Shown here in pieces: positions 19,905 through 26,328 of a stretch of DNA of 60,442 nt (its first letter is position 1; each line of letters starts with the position of its first letter). The position numbers were made by a program, and so were the translations under genes. Source of the stretch: Pseudomonadota bacterium (lineage in GTDB: Bacteria; Pseudomonadota; Alphaproteobacteria; Rhizobiales; Beijerinckiaceae). The DNA lies in the NCBI GenBank assembly GCA_023393655.1, contig JAEWKP010000365.1, positions 1 to 60,442 of the forward strand. Reading direction: 5' to 3'. The notes under the pieces are model-generated. The model ran no database searches and was not told the origin of the DNA. It saw only the letters and a program-made list of their open reading frames with translations.

Positions 19905-20584
19905 GCGACACGATCTACGTCATCAACCCGAACTCGACCGAGCGCGTCACCCGTGAGATCGACATCGCCGTCGCGCCGCTGCGCATGGCGGGCGGGCCGG
20001 CAATCGAATGCCTGACACTGGCCGACGGGCCGCCCGGCATCCAATCGCAGCGCGATGTCGACGGGCTGATACCTGCCCTCCTCAAACGGGCCGCAGGCCT
20101 TGAGAACGAAGCCGCCGCCTTCGTGGTCGCCTGCTTCTCCGATCCCGGTATGCATGCCCTGCGCGAGCAGAGCGCGAAGCCGGTGCTCGGCATCGCCGAA
20201 TCCGGCGTGCTGACGGCGCTGACGCTCGGCCAGCGCTTCGGCATCGTCGCGATGCTCAAGAACTCGATCCCGCGCCATCTGCGCTATCTCGGCGCGATGG
20301 GCATGATGGATCGCTTCGCCGGCGACCTGCCAGTGAACCTGACCATCGCCGAGATGGCGGATGACGACCTCACGCTCGGCCGAATGATCGCCGTCGGCAA
20401 AACCTTGCGCGACACGCATCATGCCGACGTTCTGGTAATGGGTTGCGCCGGCATGGCGCGCTTCCGCGATGCGCTCGAACGGGAACTGGGCCTGCCCATC
20501 GTCGAACCCACGCAAGCAGCGGTGACGATGGCGATCGGGCGCGTCAGGCTGGGCTGGACGGGTGCCCTTTTTGATGAAGGCTGA
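19901..20584 (+). CDS. aspartate/glutamate/hydantoin racemase family protein
   Basis: Cofactor-independent racemase of 227 residues. The two catalytic cysteines of the family are C78 in VVACFSDPG and C182 in VMGCAGM; the N terminus IYVINPNSTERVT is characteristic of hydantoin racemases. It would interconvert D- and L-5-substituted hydantoins so that both stereo-specific branches can drain a racemate. The start is a GTG at 19901, in the overlap GTGA with the upstream stop and preceded by GAAGGAGAGG; a longer ORF to 19646 lies out of family homology. It is the last gene of the operon and is followed at once by a 9-bp hairpin. Confidence 0.88.
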   Translation: MSDTIYVINPNSTERVTREIDIAVAPLRMAGGPAIECLTLADGPPGIQSQRDVDGLIPALLKRAAGLENEAAAFVVACFSDPGMHALREQSAKPVLGIAESGVLTALTLGQRFGIVAMLKNSIPRHLRYLGAMGMMDRFAGDLPVNLTIAEMADDDLTLGRMIAVGKTLRDTHHADVLVMGCAGMARFRDALERELGLPIVEPTQAAVTMAIGRVRLGWTGALFDEG

Positions 20585-20605
20585 GACATGTCCGCCGGAC
20601 ATGTC
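20585..20605 (+). terminator. hairpin at the end of the hydantoin operon
   Basis: GACATGTCC and GGACATGTC form a perfect 9-bp stem with a GCC loop, beginning on the base after the racemase stop codon. No T-tract follows, so it may be a Rho-assisted end, an mRNA 3' stabiliser, or a protein-binding dyad. Confidence 0.45.
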
Positions 20606-20691
20606 GAAGAACGCACCGTGCGAAAAGGAGGGCTCATGCCGTGGACGGAGAATCCACTAACTCGCCAACGACAACGTCCGCCTGCCCGGTA

Positions 20692-20793
20692 TCATCGACT
20701 AAAGAGAGCCATCGGTAGAACGAAGGCGACCAAAAGCAGCCCGACCAGTGCAGCACGCGTCCAAACGCTGAAAACTCGAGTGCCCGCGAGCAT
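20692..20793 (-). CDS. small single-span membrane protein, 33 aa
   Basis: Unrecognised small protein, too short for routine gene calling. A basic/polar N terminus (LAGTRVFSVWTR) precedes one hydrophobic span of about 16 residues (ALVGLLLVAFVLPMAL) and a short FSR tail, so an N-in inner-membrane anchor is likely. A strong GGAGGGGAAGGA Shine-Dalgarno element stands directly before the ATG at 20793. The codons are mostly G/C-ending like the neighbours. It lies 88 bases beyond the hydantoin operon hairpin and is convergent with it. The combination of ribosome-binding site and membrane span supports it; function unknown. Confidence 0.55.
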   Translation of the reverse strand: MLAGTRVFSVWTRAALVGLLLVAFVLPMALFSR

Positions 20794-21169
20794 TCCTTCC
20801 CCTCCGCATGCCTACGTAAGAGGTGACCATACGTCAGAGAGAATCTCAATAACCCTGCGCTGGATGTTCACAGCAAACATTTGAGGGCCGCCCCATCGCA
20901 CCGCAACATTTTGCGCCGCGGCCCAACTTTGGGACGCCTCGCTCATTGAAGCCTTGAAAAACACCACTTAAAAAGCGCATTTCACAGCGGAATCTTGTCG
21001 CGGCCAGCTACCTATCGGCAACATCTCCGCGCAAAATTGCGACACGAACCGAATGTGACGCATGTGTTCACAGCCTAAGCGATAACGAAGCAGTGGTGAG
21101 ACAGAAAGCCAACCGATCGCGCCAAATGGATGGTTAACGTAGAGTTAATTTTGTGCTAGCCGTAACGGC
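20794..21169. other. intergenic stretch without a recognisable gene
   Basis: I see no coding pattern on either strand. Lower GC than the catabolic islands. The stretch GTTAACGTAGAGTTAA near 21132 is a short direct repeat just upstream of the small protein gene at 21170 and may be part of its promoter region. Confidence 0.5.
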
Positions 21170-21418
21170 ATGATCGCGCAAATTTTAGATCCCCGCGCCG
21201 CCTGGGCCGTCACAATGGCGATCGTAGCCATCACTCTCGGCGTGTGTGCTTTGATAGGCTGGCGGAATGAGCGCCGGCTCAATTCCTCGACAGTCGAAGC
21301 TGCGGCTTCAGTTGCTGCTCGCAAGATGCCGACACCTCAGCGCCAAACCCGAAGCTTTGGGAATATCCCCGAGAATATGAAGAAGCGTCGGACGGAATCG
21401 ATGCCATTGTCTAATTAA
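21170..21418 (+). CDS. small hypothetical membrane protein, 82 aa
   Basis: Unrecognised. One hydrophobic span at about 12-31 (AWAVTMAIVAITLGVCALIG) is followed by a hydrophilic, basic, serine-rich tail of some 50 residues ending in MKKRRTESMPLSN, so it would sit in the inner membrane with the tail in the cytoplasm. The ribosome-binding site is not obvious. It lies 29 bases before the VanZ-like gene and could be co-transcribed with it. It is less certain than its neighbours because the tail has no family pattern and the region around is decayed. Confidence 0.4.
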   Translation: MIAQILDPRAAWAVTMAIVAITLGVCALIGWRNERRLNSSTVEAAASVAARKMPTPQRQTRSFGNIPENMKKRRTESMPLSN

Positions 21419-21447
21419 TTGCCTTTACCTTAGCTAGATGAAGGCTC

Positions 21448-21840
21448 TTGGGGTTAGGCGTGCGAAGCGTTTTTATAAGAAATCAAGCACGGAAGATGGC
21501 TCTAGCCGCCGGCTGGATCGTGCTGGCAATCATCGTCTGGGCGTCTGTCTCTTCAATTGATAACCGACCGGATTCCGGACTTAGCGTCAATTTGGAGCGA
21601 GAACTGGCTTTCACGCTGCTTGGCATGTTCTTCGCGATCGCCGCCAGAATGTCTATCCTGATCGTCTTCCTGTACATGCTCGCATTCACGGCAGGCCTCG
21701 AAACGCTGCAGGAATATGTGCCCGGGCGCCACGGTCGCGTGGAGGATTTCTTCGTGAAATCCCTTGGCGTAGCAATTGGTATGACGATAGGCGCGATCAT
21801 CAAAGCTTGGGCCGGCCGGACGCCTGGAGTCTTACCCTGA
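21448..21840 (+). CDS. VanZ-like membrane protein
   Basis: Small membrane protein of up to 130 residues with three to four hydrophobic spans (about 17-36, 53-70, 66-84 overlapping, and 105-120). LETLQEYVPGRHGRVEDFFVKSLGVAIG, of which EYVPGRHGRVEDF is the core, matches the VanZ-like pattern: an E-x-x-Q-x-x-P-G-R block followed by D and a small-residue helix. VanZ relatives are linked to glycopeptide tolerance in Gram-positives, but most proteobacterial members have no known role. Starts at TTG 21448, GTG 21460 or ATG 21496 are all possible; the ATG gives an N terminus right before the first span. Confidence 0.65.
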   Translation: MGLGVRSVFIRNQARKMALAAGWIVLAIIVWASVSSIDNRPDSGLSVNLERELAFTLLGMFFAIAARMSILIVFLYMLAFTAGLETLQEYVPGRHGRVEDFFVKSLGVAIGMTIGAIIKAWAGRTPGVLP

Positions 21841-21941
21841 TCAGCGCGCCAAGTCACTTCCGGCTCGCAATCAACGAGCTCGAGCAAGATCGCGATGCAG
21901 ATCAAGGCGCGACTGCAGGTATTGCCGCTGAGCTGCCGCAT
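21841..21941 (-). pseudogene. third, frameshifted copy of the 29-aa ELPWHD membrane peptide
   Basis: Read on the minus strand, the segment ICIAILLELVDCEPEVTW aligns with VCFAIFLELADRASELPW of the intact copy at 23531-23620. At the DNA level the two also align, including CTGATCAG at the 3' end. This copy lacks one base compared with TCAGTCGTG (TCAG-CGCG here), so the frame runs past the expected stop at 21841-21843; restoring the base would give an ending WRD and a stop. The stop position abuts the VanZ-like stop codon. Decay by a single-base deletion is the simplest reading. Confidence 0.5.
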
Positions 21942-22000
21942 CGGTTAAGCCGTCGGCGCTAAGTTCTCCACAGTCACCATGTTTTACCATAGACCTCGGC

Positions 22001-22300
22001 ATGCGATCTGCAACGGAAAGTTCTAAGAGCACGCGGGGTAGGCTCACGGATCAGTCAGAGTTTCGTTGCGACACATGCGGATCACCGCACGGTTCGATCC
22101 CGGACAACCTCCATCCGAACAGCATTGTCCGGTGTGGGCGCCACAACTCCTTCGTGGCTACGTGGGCGGATTACCGGCAGGCAATCGCGCTAGTTATCTC
22201 CTGCAGCGGCGGCATTACTGCCGATCCCGCCCCCCCTTTCCCGGCCGCTGCATTGATCCATCGGGGGCGTACTACGATGGCTAAAGCCGACCACCCATAA
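22001..22300 (+). CDS. small putative zinc-ribbon protein, 99 aa
   Basis: Unrecognised as a named family. C23-x-x-C26 (FRCDTCG) and C45-x-x-H48 (RCGRH) are spaced like the two knuckles of a treble-clef or zinc-ribbon fold, with conserved-looking IPDNLHPNSIV between and WADYRQ after. Only residues 20-65 look folded; the tail is low complexity. There is no clear ribosome-binding site and the gene lies in a decayed region, so it may be a real small protein or the remnant of a longer one. Confidence 0.4.
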   Translation: MRSATESSKSTRGRLTDQSEFRCDTCGSPHGSIPDNLHPNSIVRCGRHNSFVATWADYRQAIALVISCSGGITADPAPPFPAAALIHRGRTTMAKADHP

Positions 22301-22360
22301 CGGTTTGGTTGCGGGTTTGAGTGCTGACGCCCCACCAGCTGTTTGAGCTGGAGAGGATGC

Positions 22361-22690
22361 ATGCGTCGCAATAGGGATTTCATCCGCCAGTTGCTGATGG
22401 AGATCGAGGACTGCGATACGGGCGACGGTGAGAGCGTTGAGCTTGATTTTGGCGAGGCCGATACTCTCGTGGCCCGCGGTCATTTGAATCTTTTCGTAGA
22501 GGAGGGCCTCATCGAAGCCGATGAGGCGCCAGATAAGGTGGACAACGAGCTGATGCATTACCTTGCCGACCAGGCACATGTGGACCACCCGAAGCGCGCC
22601 TCAGTATCGCAAGAGCTGTTCGGAATCCTGAACAACCTCGGAGGCGTACTTGGTCGAGCCGATGACCTGCCGGCGGCAACCTGTTGCTGA
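22361..22690 (+). CDS. DUF2513-like protein, C-terminal part altered
   Basis: The N-terminal half (RRNRDFIRQLLMEIED, then LNLFVEEGLIEAD) fits the DUF2513 pattern of small phage- and mobile-element-associated proteins, which start M-K-R-D-x-x-x-I-R-x-I-L-L-x-I-E and continue with a winged-helix-like LL-x-E-A-G-L-I. The conserved second half expected after that (a W-x-G-H-x-F-L block) is not found; from about residue 58 the frame reads unrelated sequence, and decayed sequence from the opposite strand overlaps. I read it as a truncated or rearranged copy. ATG 22361 is chosen over 22343 because homology starts there. Confidence 0.45.
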   Translation: MRRNRDFIRQLLMEIEDCDTGDGESVELDFGEADTLVARGHLNLFVEEGLIEADEAPDKVDNELMHYLADQAHVDHPKRASVSQELFGILNNLGGVLGRADDLPAATCC

Positions 22691-22833
22691 CCGGAGGCGG
22701 AAGCCTGAGAGAGCTGGTAGCCGGTAACGGATTAGCAGCCGGCAGCGCCAGCGACCACAGGGCACTGAGCGCTAGGACGATATTTTTCGTGATGCGCTCC
22801 GGAGGGTGGCGGCTGGCCCGACCGCGGCGGGGT
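22601..22833 (-). pseudogene. decayed small secreted/membrane protein
   Basis: On the minus strand a signal-like segment ITKNIVLALSALWSLALPAA (around 22790-22730) is followed, in two other frames, by YQLSQASASGQQQVAAG and then VIGSTKYASEVVQDSEQLL-RY with a stop at 22601. The peptide fragments are coherent only if two frameshifts are allowed, which suggests a disrupted gene. The family is not recognised. It lies directly downstream of the peptidoglycan-binding remnant, which would fit a phage-type lysis cassette. Confidence 0.3.
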
Positions 22834-23079
22834 CCGTCGCTGGCGTGATTATTGAAAGAGAGCCAGCGATCGTGTCGGAGACGCCTGCCTTGCACTCGAA
22901 TGAGACAGACTTGGTCCACGTTGGCCGCATCCAGATGAGCGACTGAACCTTTTTGAGAATGGCTCTGGCGGTTCAAGGAGTGTGGTTCGGGACGCTCGCA
23001 TGCGGACTGGCCTATGCACTCGTCTCGCTGATACGAACCTAGCTGGATTAGCCCCGTCAACCGATACAGACGCGCCCAA

Positions 23080-23329
23080 CGTGCTTAGCGCAACCGGCCA
23101 GTCATGCCAGTGCGGCGGGGCGTTCGGCTGGAATACTGTCGCCGTGCCAGCCTTCGCCAGCGTAGCGACTAGCACGCCTGCGTCCTCGGGCCAGCGATGC
23201 CATCAGCTACAAGCCCGGCTTTCGTCTGGAACGCCTTGACCTCAGCGCGGGCTTAGCCCCAACCACGCCTTCAAAGAGAAGCGCATAGCCGAGGGCGGCC
23301 AGCGCCCGCTGAATAGCGGTCGTGTCCAT
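23080..23329 (-). pseudogene. frameshifted peptidoglycan-binding (endolysin-type) protein
   Basis: Starting at an ATG on the minus strand at 23329, the frame reads TTAIQRALAALGY and then loses homology. One frame over, AEVKAFQTKAGLVADGIAGP-RTQA continues, and a third frame gives LVATLAKAGTAT. Together these make the peptidoglycan-binding domain 1 pattern (I-Q-x-x-L-x-x-L-G-Y ... V-x-x-F-Q-x-x-x-G-L-x-x-D-G-I-x-G-P-x-T). Two frameshifts in about 200 bases show a dead gene. Such domains occur in phage endolysins and cell-wall hydrolases; the catalytic domain is not visible. Confidence 0.6.
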
Positions 23330-23359
23330 GTGATGCTCCAGATGTGGAAAAGCGGACCG

Positions 23360-23381
23360 GCCTCATTCATTTGAATGAGGC
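23360..23381. repeat. 22-bp perfect palindrome
   Basis: GCCTCATTCA and TGAATGAGGC are perfect 10-base arms around a TT centre. It lies 31 bases upstream of the peptidoglycan-binding remnant start (minus strand). No T-tract follows in either direction. It may be an old operator or the end of a lost mobile element. Confidence 0.5.
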
Positions 23382-23530
23382 AGCGCACAAAGCCCGCGCT
23401 TTTATCTCCTAGGCGGCGCTAGAAGACACTGGGGATGGTAATGGGGTACCTCGGCCTCAAAGCCGCCGTGCTCGCATAGGCTGCATCGATTGGCGGCATC
23501 GGGTGGGTAATGGCTGTACTCTTCTTCTGA

Positions 23531-23620
23531 TCAGTCGTGCCAGGGCAACTCCGACGCGCGGTCGGCGAGCTCGAGGAAGATCGCAAAGCAGACGGAATGA
23601 ACGAGGAACAGCCACATCAT
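23531..23620 (-). CDS. 29-aa membrane peptide of the ELPWHD family, copy 1
   Basis: Unrecognised small protein. Starts with MMW, then a hydrophobic stretch LFLVHSVCFAIFLELA and a polar end DRASELPWHD. It has the same length as the + strand copy at 24353-24442 and shares 13 of 29 residues, including the whole ELPWHD terminus. The ATG overlaps the stop of a preceding, partly decayed reading frame (ATGA at 23617-23620), so translational coupling is possible. A single membrane span with a conserved exposed C terminus fits a small regulator of a membrane protein, or a toxin-like peptide, but no function is known. Confidence 0.5.
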   Translation of the reverse strand: MMWLFLVHSVCFAIFLELADRASELPWHD

Positions 23621-23905
23621 GGGGTCATCGAGTGGCCGGGCCACGATGTGAGGACGCAGGAGTCGCGAGCGATGACGGCGCGGTCGTTGGCGCCCCATTC
23701 GATCACGGCCGCATAGCGATAGCGCGCGATGCAGCACAGCTTTAGCCTCCGGGGTCGAAGGTTTCTTTCCGACAAAGAAGTCGGCGCCGGTCAAGACCGG
23801 GGCGAAGCTGCCTTGCTCGGGTTGCGAATAGACTAACGGGAACAGGAACTGCTGCGTCGTCCCAACCGGCATCGAGATGACGCCGGCCGCATTCTGCGAA
23901 CCCAC
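23617..23905 (-). pseudogene. decayed frame upstream of the ELPWHD peptide
   Basis: On the minus strand one frame reads VGTTQQFLFPLVYSQPEQG and TGADFFVGKKPSTPEAKAV. After a frame change near 23730 the sequence continues with YRYAAVIEWGANDRAVIAR and DSCVLTSWPGHSMTP to a stop overlapping the ATG of the 29-aa peptide. Both pieces look like genuine protein sequence; the frame change suggests decay. The family is not recognised. Confidence 0.3.
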
Positions 23906-24352
23906 TTTGGGACAGCCAAATCTAATTAGATTCTGCCCTTGAGTCCATAGGGTGGTGTGATCGACGATTGGACACGATGCTCAATCACCCGGCTGAGCCG
24001 GGCAGCTCGTTACTCACGTTGTCATCGAGGCCTGAAGTCAGCACTGCGATATCCCGCGCCTCGCCCCCGGTCGGATACAAGCCGCCAGCACAAGTCGCCG
24101 TAGTGTGGCTGGCTAGTCAAAATAAACCCACTTCACCGGCCAACGTGCCCGTAGCAGCCGAGCCCGCTATGCATTAGATTGGTATCGGACCACCTACCGG
24201 GAGTAAGCCAAGAAGGAGCGAAGGGTTACAGATCTAGAAAAAATTCCATCTCTGGAAATAGATATCCTGAGCAAAATTGGCCCTTAACGAATCTGTGAGC
24301 AATTTTGACTTAGAAAGAAAATAATGACTAGCTTTGACGGTGAAGACAGACC
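23906..24352. other. stretch without an intact gene
   Basis: Minus-strand fragments such as TTATCAGGLYPTGGEARDIAV and TSGLDDNVSNELPGSAG (about 24075-23990) look protein-like but are interrupted by a stop upstream, so this is probably another remnant. From 24180 to 24350 the sequence is AT-rich with no coding pattern and may hold the promoter of the small peptide gene at 24353. Confidence 0.35.
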
Positions 24353-24442
24353 ATGATATATGTTGGCATATTCCTATTGGGTTGTTTTTTCGTGCTTCTC
24401 GACTTGATTGAACGCGCCCCAGAACTTCCTTGGCATGATTGA
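24353..24442 (+). CDS. 29-aa membrane peptide of the ELPWHD family, copy 2
   Basis: Unrecognised. Reads MIYVGIFLLGCFFVLLDLIE at the start and ends RAPELPWHD, with one hydrophobic span over residues 2-19. It is identical to copy 1 in length and in 13 of 29 residues, with the C-terminal ELPWHD fully conserved and mostly conservative changes elsewhere. GGTGAAG lies about nine bases before the ATG. Two independent copies in opposite orientation, surrounded by unrelated sequence, argue for selection on the peptide rather than chance. Base composition is more AT-rich than copy 1, so they were probably not duplicated recently. Confidence 0.5.
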   Translation: MIYVGIFLLGCFFVLLDLIERAPELPWHD

Positions 24443-24531
24443 ACCGCTCCCAATTTTTAATCTGACGCAGGATGGTCGTGACCTAGGAGGCTGATCTGAT
24501 CCAAGCTCATTAAAACTGGGTCGCTTAGGGT

Positions 24532-24980
24532 TGGAGCATCCGTTGTGATCAAGCCGCTTTTTTGGCTTCCAAGCTCGATCGCCTCGGAGGAGAGCGTTGG
24601 CGAGCAAGAGAAGCCTGCGCATGACGTCGGTGATAGCGAGCTTTGGAGGCTTTCCTGCCGTGATAAACGTCTGGTATTATGAACTGAACTCCGGATTGAA
24701 GCGGGTCGCTACGCGCGCCGGCAGGTAGAGTGCTCGCCGCAAGCCGGCGCGTCCGCCGCGGATGAAACGCCCGCCATTGGTCTTACCGGAGTCACGGGCC
24801 ATCCGCGCGAACCCTGCTAAACCTGCGGCCGGTCCCGGCTCGAGCCTACCAAGTTCTGGCATCTCGACGAGGAGCGCGATCGCTGTGGTCTCTCCAATGC
24901 CGGGGATGCTGGCGAGTATGGAGCGACGATGGTTGAAAGCTGGCTCGGCAAGACGAGGGTGGCTGCGAGATGCTTGCAGT
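24532..24980 (-). pseudogene. IS110-family transposase fragment with internal stop
   Basis: The minus strand encodes the C-terminal half (transposase_20 domain) of an IS110/IS1111-type transposase: ILASIPGIGETTAIALLVEM, then GKTNGGRFIRGGRAGLRRALY and, further on, AGKPPKLAITDVMRRLLLLA and DRAWKPKKRLDHNG. A TAA at 24677-24679 interrupts the frame between NPEFSS and YQTFITAGK; the frame is the same on both sides, so this is a nonsense change. The N-terminal DEDD catalytic half is missing. The upstream border is near 24980 and directly next to an IS3 fragment. Confidence 0.8.
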
Positions 24981-25070
24981 ACGTCAACGGGCGCTTGCAC
25001 GCGAAGCCTTAACACCCACTCGCTCGCGACGCATGCGAATGCCGCTAATACGGGGAAGGCTTCGCTGAGA

Positions 25071-25214
25071 TTACATGACGAGGATCGCCGCACGGGCCAT
25101 CGGCAACGAACCACCGCCCCTACTGCACAATCGCGGCGGAGCTTCCAGCTCACCGCCGTGACCGAGAGCCGGAAACTCCAGATTCCGGCGACCCAACAAA
25201 TGGGCTCGCATCAA
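25071..25214 (+). mobile_element. 3'-end remnant of an IS3-family (IS407-type) element
   Basis: This stretch aligns with the end of the IS3 element at 31520-31665: both hold ACGAGGATCG, ATCGGCAAC, CGGCGGAGC and CCGGAAACTCCAG followed by TTCCGGCGA in the same order and spacing. Scattered substitutions and small gaps show that it is an older, degraded copy. It includes only the last codons of orfB and the right end. It abuts the IS110 fragment. Confidence 0.65.
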
Positions 25215-25310
25215 TAAAACCCAGGACTTTTGTTCAGATCGGAGGAAAAATAGCTCGCCAGCAAACAATACAGCCCCACGGACGAGGCACCATTGCCTTT
25301 CCAATCCGAG

Positions 25311-25958
25311 TCATTCACGGACGACCGCGAGTTCCTGAGCCGGTGCCTGCAATGGGGGCGGGCGCTTTTCACCCCCTCGGGCCGCCTCAAGCCTGCCCGC
25401 TTGGTTCTTTGTAACCCACCGTTCCAAAACAGTCGCGTAACGGGCCGCCTCCGCACCAAGTGCTTCTGGCGAAAGTTTGTCCGCATTGTATAAAATGAAA
25501 GGATCCTGCCAGAGTAGGCCGCAGCGATGAGCAGTAGCGCGGAGCGGCACAAGAAGATCGGCCATGGAAAACATATTTAGGCCGTCGGGCCGCTTGACAT
25601 CAGATGCGGTCCCTGCAGTTACCGCCAGCATGATGGGCGTTCCTTCCAATTTCCGCCCCTCGGCCTGATAGTTAAAGTAGAACATGCGGGTCAGCACTGC
25701 GTCCTGCCATGCCTTTAGCAAGGGAGGCGTAGAATACCATTGGATTGGGAATTGCAGCACGATTCGGTCGGCGGCCAGCAGCCTTGCGGCCTCGCACTCC
25801 CCGTCGCGAAGGATATCAATGCTATCGGGGTAAATCTTCTGCATGTCGACAACCTCGACGCCAGGTAAACTCGCTGCAGCTGTCGACATAGCGGCATTGG
25901 CCTTTGACTGCGCGAGATTGCGATGGAACAGCAGGATGAGGGTCTTGGTCACTTCCAT
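25311..25958 (-). CDS. NAD(P)H oxidoreductase, flavodoxin-like quinone reductase family
   Basis: Flavoprotein of 215 residues of the YwrO/MdaB/KefF-type family. LILLFHRNLAQSKAN at 7-21 is the FMN phosphate loop region, PIQWYSTPPLLKAWQDAVL (cited by its core WYSTPPLLKAW) is the hallmark motif, and TAGTASD follows as in related quinone reductases. It would reduce quinones or other electrophiles with two electrons in the cytoplasm. The last 35 residues (after TVLERWV) are proline-, glutamate- and arginine-rich and unlike the family, whose members usually end near there, so a late frameshift or read-through past an old stop is likely. No close partner; isolated between IS debris and the polysaccharide genes. 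Confidence 0.82.
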   Translation of the reverse strand: MEVTKTLILLFHRNLAQSKANAAMSTAAASLPGVEVVDMQKIYPDSIDILRDGECEAARLLAADRIVLQFPIQWYSTPPLLKAWQDAVLTRMFYFNYQAEGRKLEGTPIMLAVTAGTASDVKRPDGLNMFSMADLLVPLRATAHRCGLLWQDPFILYNADKLSPEALGAEAARYATVLERWVTKNQAGRLEAARGGEKRPPPLQAPAQELAVVRE

Positions 25959-26328
25959 TCTCTCGCTGCGCTACTGGGACAACGCGGAGACTTTAAACCA
26001 CTCCGATCAATTAACAATACATATTGCTCTACTCTGATGAGTGGAAGATCGGTCGATGCCGGATAATCCATCTCGCTGGATGCTAGAATGTATGAAATTT
26101 GATCCGAACTAGGCTGCAAGACCGGGCATTGATTCCGCAACCTCGCACAATTCATCGCAATATGTAGATTAACCACTAGGGTCAGATTTTCTATACCTTC
26201 GATCAAGAGAGACATAAATATCAGCCTGGACAGCGAATTTAGGTGACTACCAGCGCGAGTCGCACAATAATTGCTCCTCCATTTCTTTAAGCATGGCGCT
26301 CACAAGCGCCGTTCTGAGTGGCCGTGAA
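25959..26328. other. AT-rich intergenic stretch between the oxidoreductase and the first glycosyltransferase
   Basis: No convincing coding pattern on either strand. The drop in GC and the divergent flanking genes suggest two promoters back to back; I cannot place them exactly. Confidence 0.4.

Noticed and set aside
20588..20884. Plus-strand open frame of 98 codons after the racemase gene
   Set aside because: Includes the terminator-like hairpin and runs antisense to the better supported 33-aa membrane protein.
22959..23042. Possible 27-aa plus-strand peptide (MALAVQGVWFGTLACGLAYA start)
   Set aside because: Hydrophobic and tempting, but no ribosome-binding site, and it is antisense to decayed sequence.
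22509..23060. Minus-strand open frame of 183 codons
   Set aside because: It joins pieces of several decayed frames; composition is unlike protein and the recognisable fragments lie in other frames.
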